Of a DNA stretch of 64,000 nt, positions 47,057 through 57,115 are shown in pieces (the first letter of the stretch is position 1; every line of letters begins with the position of its first letter). The notes beneath the pieces are model-generated. The model did no database searches, had not been told where the DNA came from, and saw only the letters and a program-made list of their open reading frames with translations. The translations under genes and the position numbers were made by a program. This DNA is from Fragum whitleyi (Eukaryota; Mollusca; Bivalvia; Cardiida; Cardiidae): positions 30,685,577 to 30,749,576 of the forward strand of contig OX411557.1 in assembly GCA_948146395.1 (NCBI GenBank), read 5' to 3'.

Positions 47057-47300
47057 TGCGCCCGCATTGATGGATAAGGGGAATATTGTTTTACCGGTGT
47101 CCGTCTGTCTTTTCGTCCGTCTGTCTGCGAAAAATTGATGTACAAACTAAACCTTTTTCTGAAAGGTCATCACTAATATAGTGACAATGCTTATATTTCT
47201 CATGGAAGTTCATCTCATCAATAAACAGTAATCGTCATCCATCACGGTCAATGTCAATTATCAAGGATGAACTTTAAAAATTGTCGTTTTACGGTACATT
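47057..47300 (+). mobile_element. Helentron-like fragment, family D
   Basis: ATGCGCCCGCATTGATGGAT ... GGGGAATATTGTTTTACC, then GTCCGTCTGTC runs; 3' end not clear. Confidence 0.45.
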
Positions 47301-48334
47301 TGTATTTTTCGGACACATATTCTGTTATGATGAAGCTTTCTTTAAGTCAATGGCTTTTATCCTGAATGTCAATGTTTCAATAGACAAATTTCTCAAAATA
47401 TTAAACTTTCACGAAAATATTTTTTGTGATTATGGTAAGAATATTAAAGTTAACACCACAAACATTTCGAATTGATGTAAACCAAAAGATTGCCGGCTAC
47501 TTTGATGCCGTGCATCAAAAAATTTTCTTGTGTTATCAGAGGTGATATCAGGTCAATACAGGCTTCATTGCATGATAAAGATCTGTACATGTTCATAACT
47601 ATGTATACTTTTATTGCTTAATTGATGCCTGATGACAAACTATTATATAGAACTCAAATGATATAATGTTAAAACATTTGATAACTGTGATTATAATGTT
47701 AAAACACACAAATTTTGATTGAATTTCTATAGAAAAAAAGGAAAAAAGAAAACATAGTCTTTATTAAGGTTAATTTATTACACATCTTATCATTTCATTT
47801 TTGATGAACCTGGAAAATTCCTACCTTAGCAGGAGGTATACACTAACATCAGCACATATGTGCAAGCTGATCTCAGTCCAGTGTTCATGATAGAGTATTT
47901 TCATTTCTAGAATGAACCCAATCAGTCTATACCACCTTTTTCTTATCAAACAAGAAAAAAATAACTCATTATTCTTTAGGTATTGTTTCTTTAATGTTTT
48001 TCAGCGGTTTAGCGAGAAATAACAGTAGATTATCATTTGATAAACTTGCATGCCTAACCAGTGATCAAAAACTAAAATCCTGCTTTCATTCAATCACCAA
48101 ATCTGGCATTATCTATGCTGAGTCCAAAAAGTGACATCATCATGAATATTGCATAGCAATCATATGCAAAATGTCATGCTTCAAGTAAGGTCCATTGACA
48201 TCTCATTACATGAACAACAAAAGCTATATTATCACTTGCGGCATAGCAAATTTTGAAAATACAGCTTTTGTTGTTCACTAAATGAAATAAAAATCAATCT
48301 TACACTGAAACAAACGGTTATATATATATTCCAG
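47301..48334. other. Intron stretch before domain 3
   Basis: 48000-48290 resembles 19540-19935 (agaaataacagtagattatcatttgataaac, then the ACAACAAAAGCT hairpin). The two introns are not positional equivalents, so this is a repeat rather than shared intron ancestry. The rest is unrecognised. Confidence 0.55.
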
Positions 48335-48468
48335 ATACCTTTGAGAAGATAGCCCAGGATTTCTATAACTGGAGGGAGAGTGATAATCCAGAATTTGCTT
48401 CCAGTTATGGCTACAAATATAATGATAAATTGACATCATATAAATATGACAGATTCGATATGCAGAAG
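48335..48468 (+). CDS. DUF885 domain 3, first exon
   Basis: 134 nt between attccag and gtatga. TFEKIAQDFYNWRESDNPEF then ASSYGYKYNDKLTSYKYDRF, a typical DUF885 start (FYNWRE, PEFAS, YNDKL). Enters in phase 1 after a 5.75 kb intron. Seven codons shorter than the domain 2 counterpart. Confidence 0.9.
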
Positions 48469-49126
48469 GTATGATTATATATATGTGTGTATCAAGGGTT
48501 TAGTGTAAGACTGTACTAAGTGTATATACATGTAATATACATTTATTACAGTATTGCACTGAACACTGGATATTCATAACTTGAGCTTCTAGTCCCTCAA
48601 TCTCTCCCCGTCATTATCATATCATTATTATTATGAAAATACTTTGATCCAAAAATTCCAAAATAACACCTCTATATGTAGCTCTGTTTAGGATAATTTC
48701 TCTTTGAAAAGGGAGATTTTGCCCTACATATTAGATATAGTATACTTGGTCAAATACTTAATAAAATGCATAAGTTTGTCATTAAATTCTTAAAGTTATA
48801 ATAGTGTTCCTGGAGTATTCAGTTATCAATAATTTGAGGGCTTAGACCAAAAAATAGTTTGTGTCTATAGAGTGTGTTGATGGATACTACGTTTTTGCTT
48901 AAAATTCTAAATGCTTTTGATCGAGGTTGCATTTATTACCAGCACAGCCGCTTATGTTTCTCTTCCATTTATCACACAGAAATGGATTTAATTGAAAATA
49001 ATTTAGCGAAATGTTTCTTTTAAGAGAGGATTTGATAGCTTGTTTTTTGTTTTCTGTCATGCTGTGAATCCAATTCTTTGTGATATACTATTTTGTTCAA
49101 GAACCAGAAATTCACATCTGGGCTCA

Positions 49127-49356
49127 AGGTTATAAAACTTTTCTCAGACTTAATTGCGAATTTTCTCAAATTTCAAATTTAAATAAATCTATGAAAAGAA
49201 AAGATAATATCAATAAGTTGTTATTTATAACAACTTATTAATATTATCTTTGATGTTAATACATTAAAATGAGTATTGAAATAGGATAAGAGCTTTAATC
49301 TCAAATTGAAAATTTGAGAAAATTTTGAATTGAAAAAGAGATAAGTTTTATAACCT
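49127..49356. mobile_element. Palindromic MITE
   Basis: Ends AGGTTATAAAACTT / AAGTTTTATAACCT, with further paired arms AATTTTCTCAAATTT / AAATTTGAGAAAATT and a central ATAAGTTGTTATTTATAACA hairpin. Confidence 0.8.
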
Positions 49357-49392
49357 CTGGCCCTGAAGGACCATCTTTAAATATTTTTTCAG

Positions 49393-49523
49393 GACAAAGT
49401 TACAGAGTTGTTGAGTCGACTTAATGCAGTAGACAAGACAAGCTTATCTAAGGAAACAGTAATATCATATGATATTCTTCATGATATGTTTTCAACATTC
49501 TTGGATGGTTATAAATGGCGAAA
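49393..49523 (+). CDS. DUF885 domain 3, exon 2
   Basis: 131 nt. DKVTELLSRLNAVDKTSLSK then SYDILHDMFSTFLDGYKWR. Matches 13598-13728 in length and phase. Confidence 0.92.
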
Positions 49524-49799
49524 GTAAGTCAACATCCAACCTATTCTCTGGCTGTAAGGTTTTCAATGTCTTTAAAGGAATCAAGCTTGGAAAAACTTTG
49601 TCTAATGAAAAAATGAAAAAAAAAGCTTAATATTTTAAAATTGGTAAATAAAGAAATTGCTTATGATAATAAGTAAAATGACAAAATTACTTAAAAGATA
49701 AGTAAAATGAAGAGGTTGCTTTCGATTTTAAGTAAAGTGAAGAAATTGCTTATTATTTTATATAAAATGAAAGAATTGCTTCATGATCAATGAAAAACA

Positions 49800-50345
49800 T
49801 AGAGAAGATGGACCTCAACCAATTTAATACATATTATTCATCCTATCACAATACTTTTTTGTGGTCTGATAAAGGGTTTCAATAGGAACATTCCGTTGAA
49901 ATTTGGTTGATATCCATCAGTTAGGATCTGAGAAAATGATTTTCAAATTTTTCAATATAGAGAAATAACTTTTACCTTTAAAAGACACATTTTTGATTTT
50001 ATCACAATGATTTTTTGTTGTCTGATTAATTGAAATTAAGTTCATGTCCATGAGTAAGGTGCTGAGAAGATGATTTTCAAATTTTCCACTTTATAGCATA
50101 TAGAGAAAATAACCTCTGCCCATCAAAGACATATTTTTCATCTGATCACAACAAAAAATTTTAACACTGATAGAGGGTCACTATAGGAACATTTTTGTTG
50201 CATTTATTAAATATGTATTGGTCAACTGCTGAGAAAGTGATTTTCAAAGTTTTGTCCATCACCCATAAAAGACATATTTATAATCTGATCTTTTTTTCTT
50301 TTTTTTTTTTTGAGACGATAGAGTGTCACTAAAGGATCTCTTTGA
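49800..50345 (-). mobile_element. Helentron-like fragment, family A' inner units (- strand)
   Basis: Four degraded units with TTGATATCCATCAGTTA and CTGAGAAAATGATTTTCAAA, as in 22464-23520; neither end preserved. Confidence 0.55.
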
Positions 50346-50577
50346 GATGTTTCTAATAGGTTCTTACATTATAAGATTCTATGACTAACTTTTTTTCATC
50401 TAAGAATGTCCACTTTTTTGGAAATTATGCTTACGGCAAAAGGACTTTTTATGATTGTAACTTAATAAAGATGGTCCCTCAACGGACGTGATTGCTTGAG
50501 CAAGATTGACTGTATATTATGTGGGGTTTTATCACTTTTTACTGGAAACTTAAGATTAATTTGTCATTCACTTTCAG

Positions 50578-50710
50578 TTATGAGCCGTCTAATCCTTTCA
50601 ATTTTCTTGATGGAATCCACACAGATTTTTCACAATTTGCTGATGTGTCATTCGATACTCAGGGAGATTTTGTCAATTACGTACGGAGACTAGAACTGCT
50701 TCCTAATCAG
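50578..50710 (+). CDS. DUF885 domain 3, exon 3 (last visible)
   Basis: 133 nt between ctttcag and gtaggt. YEPSNPFNFLDGIHTDFSQF and FVNYVRRLELLPNQ. The next expected exon (about 69 nt, like VDAFIARM...) is not seen before the window ends. The 8.7 kb retrotransposon and the LTR array sit in this intron. Confidence 0.9.
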
Positions 50711-51377
50711 GTAGGTACAGAAAACTTTTTACTAAACTACTTACGAAAAATTTAATCGTAAGACAAAATCACAAATCGTACCTGCTCCTTTAATTCTTAG
50801 TTAGATTCTGCCTTGAGATGATGCATGGCAGAGTTCCATCTTTAGTAACTACTGTAGAAGCAACTTTAATTGTGACTTACACAAAAAATTATCGTAGGAT
50901 GTTTAGTAAAACGGGCCCCTAGTGTACAGCTTTTTCCAAGGTGGGCACAAAATTATTTTTCATATTTCCTATGCTTTTGCATTTCCCTCAAAATATTTTA
51001 ACACAGTCATTTACAATGATGACATTATTTGGTAAAGAAGATTTGAAAAATATAGGGTTATTCATTTATCATTTATTCACCTAGGCTGTTTTATCAGAAA
51101 ACCAAAGATATGCTGTTGCATTTTTTCATAGTGGTCGTCATGATGCAAAAACTTTAACACTTAGTGATAAACTTGGCACACATGTTCACTATCAAAAAAG
51201 CAATCGGTGCTATCAAGCGGGGTAACTCAAGATGAATTCAGCAAGTTATGCACTTTTTCACAACTAATGATTTGTATCCATTACCCAACAGCCAAGTGTA
51301 GGCACCCATTGGCAGTGCTCGTGTTAGTGTGGTGACATTTGTGTAGATAGTTCTCTGTCCAACTTGGTCAAGGATAT
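50711..51377. other. Intron between last visible exon and the retrotransposon
   Basis: No exon or repeat recognised. The last five bases before the LTR are GATAT. Confidence 0.5.
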
Positions 51378-52705
51378 TGTAGCGAGACGGCCAACCGACG
51401 TACAAGATTCTATAGCAATATAGTCTTTCTACAGGGGTGGTGAAAGACTAAGTTCTCCGTTGAGTTGTCTGTGTCAGGATGTTCAAATTCATAAAACGTT
51501 CGCAAACGTTTCAGAATATCAGGGTACGGGTTAAAAACAAAAGTGGTGGACTCCAACGTAAAAATAATCAAAAAAGGAGTGTAAAATACGACTGAGGCGA
51601 GATTCAGATTAAACAATAATATAATTAGTCCCTTTACTTGAGACGTTAATCCTTTTACATATTAAAACAGAAAAATAGTTCAATTTTACAATTTACAAAC
51701 TTAACAAATACAGATGAATGGTTCAATAATGAAAGTCAAATCTAAATACCTTCAATTCAATCTAGCCAGTCAAAGAATTCCGAGATCAGTTTTTAGATAA
51801 TGAAAATGGTTGAAAGCAGTTTTAAATACCTTTACAGGATCTCGCAGTAAGCTAAAATGTACTTTAAATTAAATCTAAATGACAGTTCTCGTTAGTTTTT
51901 TATAACAGTGAAATTCGTGGTAAATAATGAGAATCAGCAATTTAAAACAATCAGAAAATTTCTTTACGTGTTTACAAAAACAAACTTTAGCGTTAAAATC
52001 TTCCTAATTTTGCTTTAAACCAAAGAAAAATGAAACCAAAGATAAAAATCGAACAAAAATGACGTAAAGTTCTTGTACCCAAAAAATTCAGAAATGGAGT
52101 CCCTGATGTCACGAAAAACCCTAGCTTTTATAGTTGCGTCTCACGAAGATGCTAGAATTCGTGCACGACGTCCCGAACTTGCGAGATTTGCTAGCAAAGC
52201 GTCTCTCGCATGCACGAAACGTCGTGAAAACTCACGATGAAAAATGACTGCGTGCACAACATTGCGTGAAAACAAGGGTGGTTCGTTTCATCGAGCAAAT
52301 ACTTATAAAGTCTGCCTTAAAATTATACAAAACAACAACAATCCCGAAGACAAATGAATAATCTTTCGAGATATTACAGGTTCAAGGCAATTTTCCAAAG
52401 TTTAAAAGGGAAAAGCGGGCTAAACTTGCTACGCGTTAAGCGATACAAATACAAACCAATAGATTACAGCTCTATACTGTCATGCGTCTAAAAATAGAAC
52501 CGAAGTATCGCGAGAATCGATTACACCGAGAGGTAAACAATCTATCCAATACACATACATGTACATTTTCTCTGCATACACGACAGTCGGGTAAAGAAAT
52601 AAACAAAGTTTATCACTCTACGAGCCTGTAGAGATGCAATAGGTTCTATATAAAAGACACAAGACGTAAGTAGATAAGGCCTGGGATAACCAGATCGTCA
52701 CATCA
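51378..52705 (-). repeat. 3' LTR (1328 bp)
   Basis: Reads TGATGTGACGATCTGG ... CGCTACA on the - strand, with proper TG...CA ends. A CTTTTATATAG stretch near the start could be a TATA element. The flank at 51373-51377 is GATAT. Confidence 0.93.
51410..51616 (-). other. Short ORF inside the LTR (68 codons)
   Basis: Identical copy at 58793-58999 in the other LTR. No domain recognised. Conservation between copies reflects young LTRs, not selection. Confidence 0.3.
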
Positions 52706-52714
52706 CCCCCTTCC
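52706..52714 (-). other. Polypurine tract
   Basis: GGAAGGGGG on the - strand, directly before the TG of the 3' LTR; the expected plus-strand primer site. Confidence 0.85.
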
Positions 52715-53898
52715 GAGAGTGTTTAGTTCCATCAAACACTCATAGAAACAAGTAATGAGAAAGCATCAGTTTAACCCAGTACATAACCCTTTAAATATCA
52801 ATAATAAATGAAGATAAAATTTTACGACACTTAACCACTTTTCATGACAAAGTCATCGAACCACCTTAAAGGTGAAATCTGTGCGGACCACCTTAAAGCA
52901 GAATAGTATTAACACTTTTGGTAACCAGAAGTGTTCTCACCAATCTAATTTAAGGCTTGATTAAACATTTGCGGTGTGTGATATTACTTATCAAAGCACA
53001 TTTTTAAAAATTGAATACTTGCAGAAGATTTAAAATCTTGCTACAAGAACTTTTACAATAACACATTTAATAATTTTCCAAAAGGTGCGTTACCTTGCAT
53101 ATACACAAATACTATGAGATAAATTAAAGTATGATGTTGACTAATTCAATGTCCAGTGTTCATATGCACTGACTATAAATGACTTTGCATATGGAAACTG
53201 GGACTAGCAATGACTAACCTTTGCATAGCAGTATGAGCTGGGGTGACAACATTACAAACCAAAACAATCTAAATTCATAGGGACATGAAATAAAAATTGA
53301 CTGTCCACAAATAGAATCAGCTGGGCTCAAAGACACATTTTTATTTGATAAATTTGGATATTGCAAGGAAAATTACATGTCCATGTTAGTTTCCATGCAT
53401 TACCCGAAAGAATGGCAGTCAAATTTTTACCTTCACATAATAAAGTACAATGTATGACATTTTAGAATAATCAATGTGAATGACCTTGACTAGTTGAAGA
53501 CAATTCTTGATTTACAAATACTGAAAAGTTAATGAGCACATAAAAGTGAGGTAGAATGGACCACACAAGAAAGAAAGTCATTGGAAAGATCTGCTTTTCA
53601 TCTCTTTAAATATAATATTTAAAGGGATGAATAGAATATATCTCCAAATATAATAATGCTACCAAAATATAACATTATGAGAAAAGAACAAATTGCTTGT
53701 TAAACTGTGGAATAAGAACCACTTAAAAGATCTATTATGCATGAAACATTAAGATAAAAGAAAAAGATTTACATGATTTACGCTCTCTATACAACACTAG
53801 TTCCCCTATCAATCGCTCTTACATCCCTTCACACTAAAAAAGAACTACATCCTCACTCTTTGCTCACACCTTTCAAACCTATCTCTCCACAATTCAGC
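52715..53898 (-). other. Untranslated stretch between ORF3 and 3' LTR
   Basis: About 1.2 kb, AT-rich, no ORF of note. A CTTTAAATATAATATTTAAAG palindrome is near 53605. Confidence 0.6.
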
Positions 53899-55161
53899 TC
53901 ACTTTCTCCTCTTCCTGTCATCATGCCTGTCCTCGTCTCTCCTGTCATGTCTGTCTCGCTCGTCTCTCTGGTCATCATGGGTTCGCTTGCGGCTCTCCTC
54001 GGCCCTGGGTCTGTCGCGGTTGTCGTCTCTCCTCCTGTCCTCACGTTCGTCCGATCGTCTGGTTTCACCTCGCTGGGTTTCGTCATTCCTCGGTCTGGAT
54101 TCTCTGGCTGCAGCAAGCGCGCTGATGGACCTAGCCAGGCTGTTAAGAGCCTCAGTCTGCCTGGAAAGGGCGTCTCGTACCTCCTCCATCAGAGTCCGGC
54201 TTGAAGTCATGGCCTCTGCAACCGCCTTCCTCATCTCAGCTCCTTCCTCTCGGATTGCTGCAGCAATGACTTCACTGCTGTTTGTAGAGCATGAAGAAAC
54301 AGGAGACACTGGTCTAAGCCCCTTTCGTGGTGCCTCCTGTGGTCTGGGCGTCTGCTGCTGCGGTTCAGCTCGATGGTCCTCAATCACTCGGCTTTCTCCC
54401 TGTCCAAGTATCTGTGGGAGAATGTTCTCAATCTGGCCTGCCTGCGTCTGGATCTTTCCCACCCACTCATCGACTGGAAGGGGTATAGGCCTGGTTGGAG
54501 TGCGGATGGCCGCAAAGGTATTTGGTACAGCCATGGTTGGTATGGACGGCGCAGCTGGAACACTATTCACCACAGACTGGCTACGGGAGCGGTTCGATCC
54601 ACCAGAACGAACTGAGGCTGTATCATCAGTATGCTGGGCCAACCATTGGTCTGGGAAAGTGGCATCTACAGCGGCCTGGAGTGGGTCTGTTCTTGGTCGC
54701 ATCACCCGCATCCAGTGTTGTCTGCTTTCCTCCTGACTTAGCACCCGGTAGTCAGCCTCTCCAATCACATGTGGGTCTGCAGTTCTAACCAGGCAGGCTT
54801 CTGTGTCCAGCTGCGGGCTGTCTGCTGCCATAAGCCTGTGCTTCCTGTACGTTGTGACATGCGCCATCAGGTCCGCCTCTTCCATACACCTGAACAAGCA
54901 CAGGCTACAGTAGAAGGGCACCTCATCCAAGCTCAGGTGGACCTTCAGGATGTGGTCTTCTATTCTGTACTTCACATCAATTGTCTCCTTCCCCCTCTTC
55001 TCGTAGCACCTGGTACACTGGTAGGCCCTCCCCTTCCTCCTTGCTCTCTCTTCTACACTCACAAAGTTGGTTGCCATGTTGACTCTTCTACAACGATAAG
55101 TATTTGGCGCTTTATAATTGCTGTCTGCTAGGCGCTCGAAGCGCTCGAGACTTGCCCACAT
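53899..55161 (-). CDS. Retrotransposon ORF3: zinc-finger and Arg/Asp-rich protein, env position
   Basis: 420 intact codons between the pol remnant and the 3' LTR. Residues 49-75 hold C-x2-C-x17-H-x4-H and residues 85-108 C-x2-C-x12-H-x6-H, two C2H2-like fingers. About 120-300 is low-complexity with Pro, Ser and Gln. About 300-365 is helical and probably coiled coil (VRDALSRQTEALNSLARSI). From 370 on it is almost only Arg, Asp, Glu, Lys and His. No signal peptide or membrane segment, so it is not an envelope protein by appearance. A nucleic-acid-binding role is inferred from the fingers and the charged tail. Start: first ATG at 55161; a second Met at residue 29 is possible. Several + strand ORFs here are its shadows. 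It is the only full-length ORF left in the element. Confidence 0.8.
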   Translation of the reverse strand: MWASLERFERLADSNYKAPNTYRCRRVNMATNFVSVEERARRKGRAYQCTRCYEKRGKETIDVKYRIEDHILKVHLSLDEVPFYCSLCLFRCMEEADLMAHVTTYRKHRLMAADSPQLDTEACLVRTADPHVIGEADYRVLSQEESRQHWMRVMRPRTDPLQAAVDATFPDQWLAQHTDDTASVRSGGSNRSRSQSVVNSVPAAPSIPTMAVPNTFAAIRTPTRPIPLPVDEWVGKIQTQAGQIENILPQILGQGESRVIEDHRAEPQQQTPRPQEAPRKGLRPVSPVSSCSTNSSEVIAAAIREEGAEMRKAVAEAMTSSRTLMEEVRDALSRQTEALNSLARSISALAAARESRPRNDETQRGETRRSDEREDRRRDDNRDRPRAEESRKRTHDDQRDERDRHDRRDEDRHDDRKRRK

Positions 55162-55913
55162 TTTACGTGCTGACCTTTAATTTTGCGAACGACCTTTTTC
55201 CCATTAGACACTTGCATGTTTGACCTGCACGGTAAGCTCTCACTCTTAAATGAAAAACCAGTACTCTTTTGACTCTATCATACAGACAGTCTGCAATTTC
55301 TTTATAAGATGAACCTGACTTTTGCTTTGCACTCTTATTTCTTTACCCTTTACTAGTATGCTTGTAATCCGATTTCACTTTGGAGGCATCTCTCCCCTCA
55401 ACCAATGCACCTACCCAAATAGCCTTCCTTATTACCGTACCCTTTTACCTCCCAGGTCACCATGGTAACAGGCTATCTGGTCACCGAATTCAGTCTTCAG
55501 TTCCCACAAGTACCTGGCTGGCTAATGGCACAACAGCAATTCCTTCGAACAGTCAGCTCACCTGCCCAAGTGTCCCACTCGTCACCTCTCCTTTGACCCC
55601 CTTGGTCACCATGGTAACTCACCTTGACACTTGCCGAATGACTGCACTATTCTTCTCCTAGCTGCCAAACCCAACCATTCTCTCTGCTAGCAGGTATCGG
55701 AATCTGAAACTTCCGGTATACCGGTATACCAAGCATGGTTTAGTCAGTTCATCTCATCAACTCTCAATTACAGGCTCTATTTCTTCATTACCCCTACAAT
55801 TTCACAGTATGAAAAGAAAACATCAAAATTCATATACATGTAGTTTCACGATGTAACAACAATATAAACTGAATCATATAACTGTTAACTGTTCAAATCA
55901 CTGGTTTACTGAA
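55162..55913 (-). other. Spacer between pol remnant and ORF3
   Basis: 750 bp with no coding signal. Contains two GTCACCATGGTAAC motifs (55456-55469, 55605-55618) and a GGTATACCGGTATACC palindrome near 55715. Confidence 0.6.
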
Positions 55914-56906
55914 CTAGTTGTCTGTGGAAAACTTGTCCCTGAACTTCTTTATCCACTTTGGAAAGTTGCGCCCCTCGAATGACTTCAACTTGTCATGATG
56001 CACCACTTTTTCTGATCCGGATTGGTCAAGTTGAATCAGGAAGTTTACGTCTTTAATCTTCTTCTTCACCAGGTAAGGTCCGTCGTACGACTTCTCTAGC
56101 TTCTGCACGACACCAACCTTTCTCGCTTCACGAAGCATCCAGACTAGGTCTCCTTCTTTGTAGTTTTTGCGCGCTAACTTCACATGATATCCTGGTAAGG
56201 CGCCTTGTGTGGTTTGTTTACTAGCTGGACCACTTTTATCTTGCAAGTTCTTCTTTTCTTGAAGTTCTATTCTACGTATACTGTGGTTGTTTTCTTTATG
56301 CTCCACATTTTCTCGGTAAACAAGTGTTATGGGCTGTTCTTTAAGTGGTTCTGCTACACCTACAATTGCATTCTGTCTTAGCTGCACAGGGTCTGGAAAA
56401 GGATTCATTACTCTTACTTTGCTTGTCACAGAGTTAGTATTGTTGACCAAAGAGGCTGCCATCTGCAATGGGAATGTCTCTTTAAATCTGTCTGTTGGTT
56501 CTATGATAAACTCTTTCGTTCCAACCACTTCATCTCCTTCCAAACTCTCAACGAAGACATCTACAAGAGCCTCACTTTGCGGTGGGATAGTAAAGTCGCT
56601 GGCTACTATAACTTGGCGATTCTTGTCATTCCTGCCCGTCCCAATACATGGTATTTCATGTTCTCGTAGCTTGATGATGCTTTTGCTCATGATGATGTCG
56701 GCTGGGCCTGCAGGGTCATTCAGTAAGACATCCATACCTAGGAGACAGTCGTCCTCAATTTCCGCCACTACCATTTCCTTGTTCATGCTAACTGGTCCTA
56801 GTGTTATGTTGAAGCTCCCACGTCCAATCTCTTTAATAGGTGCACCATCCGCGCTGACAAGGTTACTGGACGGAGTTAGAGTTGGTCTGCACTGTCGGTT
56901 CAACAT
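55914..56906 (-). pseudogene. pol: pol remnant: protease C-terminal half fused to integrase C-terminus
   Basis: 331 codons in one frame. The first part is retropepsin (NLVSADGAPI, then the CLLGMDVL motif), followed by the usual Gypsy linker (FTIPPQSEALVDVFVE). It then passes straight to an integrase tail: YKEGDLVWMLREARKVG, YDGPYLVKKKIKDVNF and VVHHDKLKSF. Reverse transcriptase, RNase H and the integrase catalytic core, normally some 800 residues, are missing, and the deletion kept the frame. The catalytic DTGA of the protease lies just upstream in a different frame (56939-56947), so there is also a small frameshift. Non-functional as a replication polyprotein. Confidence 0.88.
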
Positions 56907-57115
56907 TTCACTCTGTAAGATATAACCGATTTTGTAGCTCCAGTGTCGGTAGTGAATAGTATAGGTCTATCTTCTATAGATCCTTTAACGTATAAGCTGT
57001 TACTACCTGGCTTCCTTCTTCTTATTACTTCAGGTCTTGTTTGTAGTTTACTTTGGTCCTGAATGTTGATGTGGGCCTCCCCTTGACCTCCAGGTTCGGC
57101 CCCTAGTAGTTTAAA
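56900..57115 (-). pseudogene. pol: Start of pol in the -1 frame, with DTGA active site
   Basis: From the frameshift site an open frame runs SFKLLGAEPGGQGEAHINI ... LYVKGSIEDRPILFTTDTGA and stops at 56900-56902, shortly after the active site. The rest of the protease continues in another frame from 56906, so an indel separates them. Confidence 0.82.
57073..57115 (-). promoter_or_regulatory. Programmed -1 frameshift signal, gag to pol
   Basis: T TTA AAC (57115-57109, - strand) lies in the gag frame two codons before its TAG (57105-57103). Six nucleotides on, GGGCC (57102-57098) can pair with GGCCC (57077-57073), with ACCT/AGGT inside. Slipping back one base enters the frame that encodes the protease. 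Heptamer, spacer and stem match the classic design. Confidence 0.8.

Larger units (their letters stand above)
1487..50710 (+). other. Gene model: tandem DUF885-domain protein (partial at both ends)
   Basis: Twenty-six exons with AG/GT borders and compatible phases join into about 960 codons. The product is a chain of DUF885 domains (Pfam DUF885, mostly described from bacteria). From memory the family is grouped with zinc metallopeptidases, so a peptidase role is inferred. Seen in the sequence: HEADPGHH twice, EGWALY twice, VVDTGLH twice, EIDRY twice and WPGQACAYK twice, all family landmarks. Exons for equivalent parts of domains 1 and 2 have the same length (108, 61, 111, 71, 72 and 170 nt), as do those of domains 2 and 3 (131 and 133 nt). 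The module is 589 codons, matching a full DUF885 domain. It starts and ends in phase 1, so copies can be added without breaking the frame. The N-terminus, any signal peptide and the promoter lie left of the window; the rest of domain 3 lies to the right. Alternative: separate neighbouring single-domain genes. The phase match across both domain junctions argues against that. Confidence 0.85.

Noticed and set aside
48000..48290. Shared intron ancestry between domains 2 and 3 (similar to 19540-19935)
   Set aside because: The two introns are at different positions in the module, so this is an independent repeat insertion.
53773..54204. ORFs of 143, 249, 80, 97 and 120 codons on the + strand at 53.8-55.1 kb
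   Set aside because: They lie opposite ORF3, whose - strand reading has zinc-finger and coiled-coil features; the + frames are low-complexity shadows.
56329..56925. 198-codon + strand ORF
   Set aside because: Antisense of the pol remnant, with no recognisable domain.
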